58,263 nt of DNA, from NCBI GenBank assembly GCA_041573795.1, contig JBFFQB010000004.1, positions 1 to 58,263 on the forward strand, in the 5' to 3' direction. The notes below the pieces were generated by a model. The model saw only the letters and a list, made by a program, of their open reading frames with translations. It was not told where the DNA came from and did no database searches. The position numbers and the translations under genes were made by a program. This document shows positions 15,563 through 23,036 of this stretch, piece after piece. Each line of letters opens with the position of its first letter. Position 1 is the stretch's first letter. The stretch is from E44-bin32 sp041573795 (GTDB lineage: Bacteria > Chloroflexota > Anaerolineae > Anaerolineales > E44-bin32).

Positions 15563-16753
15563 TTAAATTACACCCAACTTTCGACCAACCTTTTCAAAAC
15601 CAGCCAGGCCTTCGTCCAGATCTCCTTGCTCATGCGCAGCGGAGATCATCACTCGAATGCGGGCTTTTCCATGTGGCACTGTGGGGTAGCCAATGGCCAT
15701 AGCGAAGACACCTTCATTGAACAGCTGGCGGCTGAACTGCTGTGCCAAGTTAGCCTCCCCCAGCATGACCGGGGTTATCGGCGTGGTGCTTTTACCCGTA
15801 TCGAACCCCAGCCCCTGCATCTCACGCTTAAAATACTCTGTGTTCGACCACAGGCGATCGACCAAGGTGGTTGATTCTTCGAGTAAATCAACCGCAGCCA
15901 GGCAAGCGGCGGTATCGGGAACTGTCATGGCTGAGGAGAAGAGAAAAGGACGACCGCGTTGCCTTAGCCAGTCAACAATTTCACGTTTTCCTGCCACAAC
16001 ACCCCCCATGACACCGAAAGCCTTGGATAGGGTCCCTACCTCAACATCGACCTTGCCATGCAGATCGAAGTGATCGACGATGCCGCGGCCTCCACGCCCC
16101 AGTACGCCTTCACCATGGGCATCATCCACCATCAGCAAGTAGTTATATTCCTCGGCGATGTCGTAAAAATCCTTCAAGGGGGCAACATCACCATCCATGC
16201 TAAAGACGCCATCGGTAATGATCATACTGCGTTGATAGCCATCGTCCTTATTGGCCTCTATTTTTGCGCGAAGGTCGGCCGGGTCGGCGTGCGCGAATCG
16301 AATGACTTTGGCGCGCGACAACCGGCAGCCATCGATGATGCTTGCATGGTTGAGCTCATCGGAATAGATGACATCCTCTTTCGTAACAAGGGCTGGAATG
16401 GCGGCTAAATTGGCGTTGAAACCGGACTGAAAGGTAATGGCGGCTTGCACCCCTTTGAAGGCGGCCAGGCGCTGTTCAAGCTCTAGGTGGATGCTCATCG
16501 TACCAGCGATGGTGCGGACGGCCCCGGGTCCAACTCCCAGGTCATCGATGGCCTGTTTGGCCCGCTCTACGAGCTCAGGGTGGTTGGCAAGTCCCAGGTA
16601 GTTGTTCGAGCAGAAGTTAAGCACTTCGGCGCCATCCACGGTAAGCCAGGCGCCTTGTGGCGAGCTAAGGGTACGGATGTGGGTGAAAAGCCCAGCCTCC
16701 TTCAGGCCGGCGATCTCATTCGTGATCCATTGCAATTTGTTCTCGGTGCTCAT
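15563..16753 (-). CDS. kbl: Glycine C-acetyltransferase (2-amino-3-ketobutyrate CoA ligase)
   Basis: A 396-residue alpha-oxoamine synthase (PLP fold type I). It cleaves 2-amino-3-ketobutyrate with CoA to glycine and acetyl-CoA in threonine breakdown, or condenses in reverse. Visible residues are 'NFCSNNYLGLANHP', 'GPGAVRTIAGT', H136 in 'DELNHASI', D210 and H213 in 'MVDDAHGEG', and Lys244 in 'TLSKAFGVMGG' (Schiff base). The family also contains serine palmitoyltransferase and 8-amino-7-oxononanoate synthase (BioF); the close fit to Kbl motifs favours glycine acetyltransferase, but no threonine dehydrogenase lies nearby. GAGGAA precedes the ATG. The GIY-YIG gene ends 8 nt upstream. Confidence 0.92.
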   Translation of the reverse strand: MSTENKLQWITNEIAGLKEAGLFTHIRTLSSPQGAWLTVDGAEVLNFCSNNYLGLANHPELVERAKQAIDDLGVGPGAVRTIAGTMSIHLELEQRLAAFKGVQAAITFQSGFNANLAAIPALVTKEDVIYSDELNHASIIDGCRLSRAKVIRFAHADPADLRAKIEANKDDGYQRSMIITDGVFSMDGDVAPLKDFYDIAEEYNYLLMVDDAHGEGVLGRGGRGIVDHFDLHGKVDVEVGTLSKAFGVMGGVVAGKREIVDWLRQRGRPFLFSSAMTVPDTAACLAAVDLLEESTTLVDRLWSNTEYFKREMQGLGFDTGKSTTPITPVMLGEANLAQQFSRQLFNEGVFAMAIGYPTVPHGKARIRVMISAAHEQGDLDEGLAGFEKVGRKLGVI

Positions 16754-16761
16754 GGGGTTCC

Positions 16762-17034
16762 TCAAGAACTTTCTTCATGTGGGCTGGGGTATCCATCAAT
16801 CAGTTTCGATTTGCGTGCCCTGGAAAATGTTTTCAATCGGCGCTCGCGTTTCTGCGCGCTCGATCGATCTGGTTGATCCTCAAGATATACAAGCTGAACC
16901 GGCCGTCGTGAGCGGGTGTAGCGACTCCCCTGACCTTTATTGTGCTGATTCACACGACGATCCGGGTCTGTCGTCCAACCTGTGTAGTAAGTGCCATCGG
17001 AGCATTCAAGTATGTAGCAATAAAAAGTGGCCAC
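16762..17034 (-). CDS. GIY-YIG nuclease-family protein (YhbQ-like)
   Basis: A 90-residue single GIY-YIG domain: 'FYCYILECSDGTYYTGWT' gives the Y-x-Y...Y-x-G core, then R26/R27 in 'DPDRRVNQHNKGQGSRYT' and 'LVYLEDQPDRSSAQKRERRLK' with the metal-region Glu. Small proteins of this type are structure-specific DNA nucleases of uncertain role. The start is GTG at 17034, and no RBS exists. TATAAT (17041-17046) lies exactly 6 nt upstream with TTGGCC 17 nt further, so the mRNA is predicted to begin on the GTG itself. It is followed by kbl on the same transcript. Confidence 0.9.
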   Translation of the reverse strand: MATFYCYILECSDGTYYTGWTTDPDRRVNQHNKGQGSRYTRSRRPVQLVYLEDQPDRSSAQKRERRLKTFSRARKSKLIDGYPSPHEESS

Positions 17035-17040
17035 GGAGGA

Positions 17041-17069
17041 ATTATACGTAGGGCTTGATGACGGGCCAA
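17041..17069 (-). promoter_or_regulatory. Promoter of the leaderless GIY-YIG-kbl transcript
   Basis: TTGGCC (17064-17069), a 17-nt spacer and a perfect TATAAT (17041-17046) on the minus strand. The expected start coincides with the GTG at 17034. Confidence 0.65.
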
Positions 17070-17132
17070 GCTATAAAAGCCCTTAATACTGGGCAGGCGC
17101 ATACCACCACGGTTACAGTACAGGTGGGTGAC

Positions 17133-18104
17133 TTACTCAGACTTCGGCTTACGCTTTCTCAGGCCGAGCATTTGCCTGACGATGCTCGTATCGACGTCGG
17201 GTACCCTGGGGAGTTCTTCAGCAGCCCAATCGCCGTGCGCTCTCACATGCAGCCAGGATGAGCGAGCGGCATCAGCCTGATGGATATAGGCCATGAGCTC
17301 GTCGTCTTGTTCTGCCATCAGCATCTCCTGTATGCGACCCAGCTCGGTGGATAAAGCATCGAGGCGCAGGATGACTTTGTCTCGATTGGCGGATATACGC
17401 TTGTGATGTTGTTGTGGTTCCGTGGCGCAGAGCGCAGTCGATTGGAAGAAGGTCGCTCCCGCTAAACGTTGAAGTTCACGCCAGGAAGGTGAATTAGCGG
17501 CAGATTGGAACATGGCTGCGCTCAACAATCTTGGCAGGTCCTCCGCCGCAGCGGTAGCTGCATCCTGCTCGTCAATGTCCAGAAAGAAAGGTTGGGCATC
17601 GAGGATTTTAGCCAGGTTGATGGCGATAGCGACTGCGCGTTGGGGTGTATTTGCCGCCGCTGTGATGGCCAGGACCCCGCCAGCGAATCGATCAATGCTT
17701 GGCGAGCTGTCCTCAGCTACAAAGTCAGGGTCGCCAACGACAGGTGTGGCACCGATGTAGGCTCGGTCCGAGGGTAAATGTTCTGCAGCCCATCGAAAGA
17801 GAGGCGCCTTGATCAACCCAGTGTCAAGAATGACAGCTTCGGGTTTCGCATTGGGGCCCAGCGCTTCGAGATAGGCTCTGGTTTCATCATGCGGGAGGGA
17901 GAAGATAATCAAATCTGCACTTTCGAAGGCCTGACGCGGGTGGGCGACGAGACGATCGACAGCATTGGCTGCTTTGGCTGCTTTGGCGGTTTTTTTGTCT
18001 GGATCAAAGCCAAGACGCAACACATCACCATCGACGCGCGCCAACGCCAAACCCATGGTCGCACCTACCGGCTCCAATCCAATCAGGAGGATTTTACTTG
18101 TCAT
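17133..18104 (-). CDS. TyrA/prephenate dehydrogenase-like protein, probably catalytically diverged
   Basis: A 323-residue NAD(P)-binding protein with a prephenate dehydrogenase layout: a Rossmann half (residues 1-150, 'ILLIGLEPVGATMGLAL', then 'ADLIIFSLP' and 'ILDTGLIKAPL', the counterpart of the DVGSVK motif) and a helical C-terminal half. Two features depart from the family. The dinucleotide loop is degenerate, and the catalytic HP of 'GxHPxxG' is replaced by 'GATPVVG', leaving Thr120 where His is expected. It may therefore be a relative with another substrate. The RBS GAGGTGAG precedes the ATG, and the HD gene ends 9 nt upstream. Confidence 0.8.
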   Translation of the reverse strand: MTSKILLIGLEPVGATMGLALARVDGDVLRLGFDPDKKTAKAAKAANAVDRLVAHPRQAFESADLIIFSLPHDETRAYLEALGPNAKPEAVILDTGLIKAPLFRWAAEHLPSDRAYIGATPVVGDPDFVAEDSSPSIDRFAGGVLAITAAANTPQRAVAIAINLAKILDAQPFFLDIDEQDAATAAAEDLPRLLSAAMFQSAANSPSWRELQRLAGATFFQSTALCATEPQQHHKRISANRDKVILRLDALSTELGRIQEMLMAEQDDELMAYIHQADAARSSWLHVRAHGDWAAEELPRVPDVDTSIVRQMLGLRKRKPKSE

Positions 18105-18113
18105 GCGCTCACC

Positions 18114-18632
18114 TCAATTTTCACTATCAGCCCTTCGCAAATCTCCTAGTAAGCGGGTAAATGCTGTTTGCGGTTTACCGGCGAGAGGTTCCTGATGCCG
18201 CCGGACGAGTTCCTCGAGTTGTGGGGAGGCCCCATTGGCAGCTGCCAGCTCGGCACCCCAGCGAGGATGTTGCCTTGCAATCGCGAACGGACGCCGCCAT
18301 CCTTCTGGCTCAGATTTTCCCCACTGAATTACCTTTCGGGGGAATAACTGGTTTGCAAGCACGACGATCACGCGATCCAAAACGCTTGGCCGGTGCACAG
18401 ATTTGCCGACATCATGAAGAAGGGCTGCTGCCAGTAAATCCGGATCTGACTTGCCCTCAAGCTCGAGTGCGGAAAAGACGCGCAAGCCATGTGCTTGATC
18501 CGAGGGGGCCATGCGCAGGAATAATTCACGCAGTGGTGGATTTAGGATCACCGAAGCCCGTGCCCAGGCATCCTGATCCGGACGTGCTCTCATGATTTGA
18601 AAAAATTGTTGAATTCGGTATGCCACGCCCAT
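18114..18632 (-). CDS. HD-domain phosphohydrolase-like protein
   Basis: A 172-residue HD-superfamily protein. The metal motif is visible as H48 in 'DQAHGLRVFSAL', HD in 'AAALLHDVGKSVH' (about 73-79), and further His residues at 'ARQHPRWG' and 'RRHQEP'. HD proteins hydrolyse nucleotides or phosphodiesters. This short stand-alone form has no partner domain and the substrate is unknown. It starts 2 nt after the stop of the site-2 protease gene on the same strand and is followed by the TyrA-like gene, so the three are one operon. Confidence 0.85.
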   Translation of the reverse strand: MGVAYRIQQFFQIMRARPDQDAWARASVILNPPLRELFLRMAPSDQAHGLRVFSALELEGKSDPDLLAAALLHDVGKSVHRPSVLDRVIVVLANQLFPRKVIQWGKSEPEGWRRPFAIARQHPRWGAELAAANGASPQLEELVRRHQEPLAGKPQTAFTRLLGDLRRADSEN

Positions 18633-18634
18633 AC

Positions 18635-19264
18635 TTAGAATACAAGCAGTTGGAGAACACTTGATGCGGGGGTTGCGATAAGGAAACCGAGGATATTCAA
18701 TCCCCCGAAGTTGCCAAGCAGGATCAAACCCATAAGAATGTACATGCCATAAGGACGCAAACGATATAAAAAATCTTGTCCGCTGGGAGGCAGGAAGTAT
18801 TCAGCAACCTTCTCACCATCAAGGGGAAAAATTGGGATTAAGTTGAAGAATAGCAGTATCAGATTGATCCAGATAAACTCCAAGAACAAGGTGCTGATAA
18901 AAGAGCTGGAGAAGCCGACAGCAAGGAGGCCGGCACGAAAGGGTAGCGCCCCCAGGATGGCGAGGAGAAGATTGGCGAAAGGCCCTGCGGCTGCAACGAG
19001 CATCATGCCGGCCGGCGTGCGCCGGCGAACTGCGTAGGGATTCACAAGAACTGGCTTTGCCCAACCAAAACCAGCGATCAGCAGCATGATGGAGCCAAGA
19101 GGGTCTAGGTGCGCCAGCGGATTCAATGTAAGACGTCCCTGTAACCTGGGGGTATCATCCCCCAATTGGTCGGCTGCCCAGGCATGTGCAAACTCATGCA
19201 CGCTAAAGGCAATAACCAAGACGATGAGGCGGGAGATTAATCGTTCGATAGAAAGACCAAACAT
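18635..19264 (-). CDS. Site-2 protease family (M50) membrane metalloprotease
   Basis: A 209-residue polytopic membrane protein. The zinc motif HExxH is 'FSVHEFAHAWAADQLGD' (H23, E24, H27), and the third ligand is the Asp of 'IPIFPLDGEKV' in a later helix. This compact form without PDZ or CBS domains corresponds to the FlpA/Rip-like 'M50 site-2 protease' group common in Chloroflexota and Firmicutes. Such proteases cut membrane-bound regulators, but the target is unknown. No RBS is seen: TATAAT (19273-19278, minus strand) lies 8 nt upstream of the ATG, so the mRNA may be leaderless or nearly so. Confidence 0.9.
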   Translation of the reverse strand: MFGLSIERLISRLIVLVIAFSVHEFAHAWAADQLGDDTPRLQGRLTLNPLAHLDPLGSIMLLIAGFGWAKPVLVNPYAVRRRTPAGMMLVAAAGPFANLLLAILGALPFRAGLLAVGFSSSFISTLFLEFIWINLILLFFNLIPIFPLDGEKVAEYFLPPSGQDFLYRLRPYGMYILMGLILLGNFGGLNILGFLIATPASSVLQLLVF

Positions 19265-19272
19265 AATGTTGG

Positions 19273-19300
19273 ATTATATCATCTGGCCTGGTGGTATAAT
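19273..19300. promoter_or_regulatory. Divergent -10 boxes between the site-2 protease and DUF951 genes
   Basis: The minus strand has TATAAT at 19273-19278, 8 nt before the protease ATG. The plus strand has TATAAT at 19295-19300, about 77 nt before the DUF951 ATG. The -35 regions overlap and are weak, so the two promoters probably compete. Confidence 0.5.
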
Positions 19301-19377
19301 CCGCGCTCCCGATCGATGCAGGTTTACAGGCTCAGCTATGCTTTCCCGTCCGGTATAGGCCAGGTAAGGTGAGTTTG

Positions 19378-19581
19378 ATGCTTCCTGATTTAGAACTTGA
19401 TGATCTGCTGCGCTTACGCAAACCCCATCCCTGTGGGAGCACAGATTGGGTCGTTTACCGCCTGGGCGCAGACATAGGCTTAAAGTGCGTTGGGTGTGGA
19501 CGCAGGATCTTGCTTCCCCGGCGCGAGGTCGCCCGCAGAATGAAAACACGCCTGCCTCGATCCGAGGAAGGCGCGGGGTGA
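19378..19581 (+). CDS. DUF951 family protein
   Basis: A 67-residue protein matching DUF951: 'LDDLLRLRKPHPCGSTDWVVYRLGADIGLKCVGCGRRILLPRREVARRMK'-type sequence with the invariant KPHPCG and CxGCGR motifs. Three cysteines could coordinate zinc. The family is widespread in Firmicutes and Chloroflexota and of unknown function, probably nucleic-acid associated given its basic end. I chose the ATG at 19378 because TAAGGTGAG is about 5 nt upstream; an in-frame GTG at 19369 falls inside that RBS. Confidence 0.9.
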   Translation: MLPDLELDDLLRLRKPHPCGSTDWVVYRLGADIGLKCVGCGRRILLPRREVARRMKTRLPRSEEGAG

Positions 19582-19633
19582 GCCTGTTAAACTAATGCTT
19601 TCTCGTTTCTCAGTCGGGTAATCTCTAACGCAA

Positions 19634-19777
19634 CTAGAAATTGGCGATGACGTTGCTGAACATGTTTCCAACACCTGAGCCGAACAACGCCAGCATCACG
19701 ATGATAAGGATCGCTACTAGTATGATGATAAAGGCATACTCGACTAGCCCCTGGCCTCGCGGGGATGCCTTGAACAT
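19634..19777 (-). CDS. Flp-type (type IVb) pilin, orphan
   Basis: A 47-residue prepilin too short for usual gene-length cut-offs. The sequence starts 'MFKASPRGQGLVEYAFIIIL', with cleavage expected after Gly8 and Glu at +5 of the mature protein (QGLVEY). A hydrophobic helix and 'GVGNMFSNVIANF' follow, the normal Flp/Fap C-terminus. GGAGG is 5 nt before the ATG. Flp pilins are assembled by Tad systems, but no tad gene lies within this window, so the gene must be served in trans or be an isolated copy. DUF951 converges on it from the plus strand. Confidence 0.9.
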   Translation of the reverse strand: MFKASPRGQGLVEYAFIIILVAILIIVMLALFGSGVGNMFSNVIANF

Positions 19778-19941
19778 GAATGCCTCCGGATAAATAGACG
19801 GATAAACCGTTTAATAAATCTCTACAATAATTTCAGGATAAGTATAGGAATTTAGGCTTCTAGCGCCAATAGCACATAGGTCCAGCGGATATAAGCCAGC
19901 CATAATAGAAAGCTGGATGAGGGCAGACCAAGGGAGAAGCG

Positions 19942-20253
19942 ATGCACAAGCTGATGGTGGTATTTAAATCATCAGATGATTCACTGACGCTTGAAACGCT
20001 GTGGAGCACGGAGTTTGTGGCGCGTGCGGAGAGGATGCCTGGACTGCGGCGCGTCAGTGTCAGCCGCATTGTCGGGGGACCGGGCGGAGCGACGGATATT
20101 CATCTGGTGCACGAGCTCTATTTTGATGACCTTGAGGCGCTGAAAACAGCACTCGCTTCAACACAAGGCCAGGAAGCTGGACGGGCACTCACGGCCTTTG
20201 CCGGAGATAAGGTAAGTATCTTCTTTGCCCACCACCTCGAAGAGGACCGCTAA
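19942..20253 (+). CDS. EthD-family dimeric alpha-beta-barrel protein
   Basis: A 103-residue protein with an EthD-like pattern: 'MHKLMVVFKSSDDSLTLETLW' (first strand), 'PGLRRVSVSRIVGGPG', 'HLVHELYFDDLEALKTALAS' and a final 'FFAHHLEE'. EthD-type proteins belong to the dimeric alpha-beta barrels; some are stress or ring-cleavage accessory proteins, and most have no proven reaction. GGGAG precedes the ATG by 5-6 nt. It begins a run of plus-strand genes that reaches 25907. Confidence 0.8.
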   Translation: MHKLMVVFKSSDDSLTLETLWSTEFVARAERMPGLRRVSVSRIVGGPGGATDIHLVHELYFDDLEALKTALASTQGQEAGRALTAFAGDKVSIFFAHHLEEDR

Positions 20254-20310
20254 ACATCGTTTTGGTGAAGCGATAATTTGGTCTTTTTCCGATTTTATGC
20301 AGAGGCCAGC

Positions 20311-20829
20311 ATGATGCAAGGACCACATTTGACAGCCATGGATCTAAAAGCTTTTATCGATCGCCAGGAGCTTGAAGCGGATTTGATCGAGCTATCGGTC
20401 CCGACACCTACCGTCGAGGCGGCGGCAGCAGCACTTGGTGTAGAACCCACGCTAATTGTCAAATCGTTGTTATTCTGGGTCGGGTCCGATCCAGTTCTGG
20501 TATTAGCTAGCGGCCCAACACTTGTTGATCGCCGCAAACTGGCGGAATACTTCGGCGTTGGACGCAAGCAGATTAAACTCATGTCGTCCCGTGAAGTGCT
20601 TGAGATCAGCGGTTACCCGGTTGGAGCTGTCCCACCTTTCGGCCACGCTGTTGAAATCAAGACATTCATGGATCAGAACATCCTTTCGGATCCGATCGTA
20701 TATGCTGGAGGAGGGGCGGAGAACACGCTTATGCAGGTGCCCGCGGAGGAGATCCAAAAGATCACGCATGCGACCATGCTAGATTTCCTCTCAGCAGGTG
20801 GCAGGTATGAACCGGAGGGTTCAGATTAA
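20311..20829 (+). CDS. YbaK/EbsC-type aminoacyl-tRNA deacylase (first of two in the window)
   Basis: A 172-residue YbaK/ProX-fold protein. These cytosolic enzymes hydrolyse mischarged tRNAs such as Cys-tRNA-Pro or Ala-tRNA-Pro. Landmarks are 'TPTVEAAAAALGVEPTLIVKSLLFWV' (the invariant Lys of the fold), 'GRKQIKLMSSREVLEISGYPVGAVPPFGH' and 'VYAGGGAENTLMQVP'. I chose the ATG at 20311 with AGAGG about 5 nt upstream; a start at 20338 is also possible. A second, different member lies at 46008-46481, so substrate specificities probably differ. Confidence 0.88.
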   Translation: MMQGPHLTAMDLKAFIDRQELEADLIELSVPTPTVEAAAAALGVEPTLIVKSLLFWVGSDPVLVLASGPTLVDRRKLAEYFGVGRKQIKLMSSREVLEISGYPVGAVPPFGHAVEIKTFMDQNILSDPIVYAGGGAENTLMQVPAEEIQKITHATMLDFLSAGGRYEPEGSD

Positions 20830-20832
20830 ATC

Positions 20833-21567
20833 ATGCGGTTTCAAGATAGGGCGCGCCCAAAGCGAATTAGTTTGTGGCTAGCGGCTGTAGCCATTCTTCT
20901 ACTGGTCGGGGTGTATCTACTTCTGCGCGACATTCGTCCTTTGGCTGAACGCATGACTCGCTTACGCCAATTCTGGTCGAATCCGCAAGCACATCGAGAT
21001 TGGATGATCAAGGTTGGAGAGCGTTGTGGTGAAGCACCGTTTTTAATGCCGACCGATGGCTTCATCGGTTCACTCTGGGGTTCGTCCTTCAGACCAGGGC
21101 ATGCACATCAAGGCATTGATGTCTTTGGCCCAAGCGGACCGGATGGTTTGGGGTTGGATGCGGTGGTTGTTGCCTACGATGGTTATCTTACGAGACTGCC
21201 GGATTGGCGCTCATCCGTGATCATTCGAGTTCCAAAGGATCCACTTCAACCGGGTCGTCAAATTTGGATGTACTACACTCATCTGGCTGATGCAGAAGGG
21301 AATTCCTTTATCCTTGAAGCCTTCTCCCCGGGGACTCAAGAGCTCTTTGTCAGTGCAGGAACACTCCTGGGCTATCAAGGTAATTACTCAGCCGATCCAG
21401 ATAACCCGACCGGTATGCATTTGCATTTTTCCATTGTGAAGGATAATGGTGAGGGTAGCTTTAAGAACGAGTTGGAAATCCGCAATACGCTCGATCCGAG
21501 CCCCTATCTGGGTGTTGATGTCAACGCAGAAAGCGTTGGGACTGCCATCATTGTATGCCAATCTTAA
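20833..21567 (+). CDS. M23-family metallopeptidase, membrane anchored
   Basis: A 244-residue protein with one N-terminal transmembrane helix (about 11-31) preceded by basic residues, so the domain faces outward. The M23 (LytM/lysostaphin) zinc motifs are present: HxGxD as 'HAHQGIDVFG' and HxH as 'GMHLHFSIV'. The fold strands 'VVAYDGYLTRL' and 'GTLLGYQGN' lie between. Catalytically intact M23 enzymes cleave peptidoglycan cross-bridges; others activate lytic enzymes. The gene starts 3 nt after the YbaK stop, with GGAGG in the end of that gene. Confidence 0.9.
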   Translation: MRFQDRARPKRISLWLAAVAILLLVGVYLLLRDIRPLAERMTRLRQFWSNPQAHRDWMIKVGERCGEAPFLMPTDGFIGSLWGSSFRPGHAHQGIDVFGPSGPDGLGLDAVVVAYDGYLTRLPDWRSSVIIRVPKDPLQPGRQIWMYYTHLADAEGNSFILEAFSPGTQELFVSAGTLLGYQGNYSADPDNPTGMHLHFSIVKDNGEGSFKNELEIRNTLDPSPYLGVDVNAESVGTAIIVCQS

Positions 21568-21604
21568 GGCGCCAAGATATGGCGAATGAGGCTGGATCTA
21601 CCAT

Positions 21605-22321
21605 ATGCGCTTTAAGGATGTTGTTGTTCTTGTAACCGGTGCAGGCCGAGGGTTGGGGCGTGCGATCGCCCTGGCATTTGCGCGAGAAGGTGCGCGCCTG
21701 GCGATTAACGACCTCACCCCGGTGAATCTGGATATTACCGAGAATTTGCTGTCCAAGATGGGCGCAGATTGTCTCTCGATCACAGGCGATGTCTCTAAAA
21801 AGACCCAGGTTCAAGGAATGCTCGAGACTGTGCTTGATCGTTACGAGCGCCTGGATATCCTGATTAATAACGCCGGGGTGGAGCCTTCCAGTTCACTTCT
21901 GACTATAGATGAGTGGGATTGGGATCGGACCTTGGCAGTAAATCTCAAGGGTCCGTTTTTAGCAATGCAGTCGGTTGCCCGCATCATGAGGGAACAAGGT
22001 GGGGGAACCATCTTAAATATTGGTGCCAGCGGGTTAAAGGGAGAGTTCCTGGCGAACCGTCCCGCATATGCGGCCAGCAAGGAAGGTTTGTTGATGCTAA
22101 CCCGTGCAGCGGCCATTGAATTGGCGCCCTACCACATTCGGGTCAACATGGTCGCGCCCGGGCCGAGCCGGGCGGAGACAAGTGCTTCTGACCCAACCAA
22201 GCCTGATCCAGGCGTGGGCGAGGCAGCAATCGCTGACGCAGTACTCTTTTTGTGTTCTCCGAATGCGAATTTCATCACGGGTGAGGTCATTTCTATTAAC
22301 GACAAGATGGAGGTGGACTGA
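21605..22321 (+). CDS. Short-chain dehydrogenase/reductase
   Basis: A 238-residue classical SDR. The cofactor loop is 'VTGAGRGLGRAIA' (TGxxxGxG). The acidic residue after strand 2 ('AINDL') suggests NAD preference. 'NNAGVEPSS' and the catalytic pair 'YAASKEG' (YxxxK), with a preceding Ser in 'IGASGLKG', are all in place. The C-terminal 'VISINDKMEVD' closes the fold. The substrate is unknown; it resembles 3-oxoacyl-ACP reductase paralogues. A GAGG lies 13 nt upstream of the ATG, which is long. The next gene starts 2 nt after the stop. Confidence 0.9.
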   Translation: MRFKDVVVLVTGAGRGLGRAIALAFAREGARLAINDLTPVNLDITENLLSKMGADCLSITGDVSKKTQVQGMLETVLDRYERLDILINNAGVEPSSSLLTIDEWDWDRTLAVNLKGPFLAMQSVARIMREQGGGTILNIGASGLKGEFLANRPAYAASKEGLLMLTRAAAIELAPYHIRVNMVAPGPSRAETSASDPTKPDPGVGEAAIADAVLFLCSPNANFITGEVISINDKMEVD

Positions 22322-22322
22322 T

Positions 22323-22997
22323 ATGGCCTATCTCGTCTGCGTTGAAGAAGCTGAAGATCGCTGGATTGCGCATGTGCCTGATTTGCCCGGATGCTTTACC
22401 TGGGCTGAGGGACGCGATGTCGCCATCCAGGCTGTGCCCGATGCCGTCGAAGCGTATCTTGCCTGGGCGAAGGGGCATGGTTTGCGGATCACTGGACTTT
22501 CGGCGCCAATGCAGGTCTCAGAGGTTATCCGGGCTTGGGAGTTCGAAGATGACAATATGGTCCAGGCGTTCTTTGCCACGGATCGGCCCCCACTCCATCG
22601 TGAAGAATTACGGGAATACCGATCACTCCTAGAGGCCACGCTGCGGGATCTTGCAGTTGCGTTGGAGGAGATTGGCTCCGAGGACATGCTGCAGACATTT
22701 CCCGATGAGCGTTGGTCCATCGCCGGTGTTGTGGAGCATGTTGCCCGGTCTGAATGGTGGTATCTCGATCGCCTGGGGCTAGCCTTCGCCCGCGATAAAA
22801 TGCCAGCCGATCCGGTTGAGGCCGTAATTAAAGTCCATCAACACATGCTCTCTAGCCTGGAGGCGCTGGTTGAACGTAGTGGCGTATTAACGGTTCGGGG
22901 TGAAACATGGTCATCACGCAAGGTGCTCAGAAGGACATTGTGGCACCGTCGTGATCATCATGAGCATATCTTGAAGTTACGCGAGAAGATTCGCTAA
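22323..22997 (+). CDS. Fusion of HicB-like domain and DinB-like domain
   Basis: A 224-residue two-domain protein. Residues 1-75 match a HicB/UPF0150-type fold ('AYLVCVEEAEDRWIAHVPDLPGCFTWAEGRD', then a helix 'AIQAVPDAVEAYLAWAKGHG'). Residues 95-224 match the DinB/DUF664 four-helix bundle: 'RWSIAGVVEHVARSEWWYLDRL' with H139, and 'LWHRRDHHEHILKLREKI' with H208, H212 and H215 as candidate metal ligands. HicB domains normally partner HicA toxins, but no HicA is adjacent. GGAGGTGG sits before the ATG at 22323 inside the end of the SDR gene, so the two are translationally coupled. Confidence 0.85.
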   Translation: MAYLVCVEEAEDRWIAHVPDLPGCFTWAEGRDVAIQAVPDAVEAYLAWAKGHGLRITGLSAPMQVSEVIRAWEFEDDNMVQAFFATDRPPLHREELREYRSLLEATLRDLAVALEEIGSEDMLQTFPDERWSIAGVVEHVARSEWWYLDRLGLAFARDKMPADPVEAVIKVHQHMLSSLEALVERSGVLTVRGETWSSRKVLRRTLWHRRDHHEHILKLREKIR

Positions 22998-23036
22998 GAA
23001 ATTAGGTTGCCAGCAGCGAAGATCGGGAGGCAAATC

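Noticed and set aside
22323..22997. HicAB toxin-antitoxin module
   Set aside because: Only a HicB-like domain is present, fused to a DinB-type domain, and no HicA-like small protein exists on either side.
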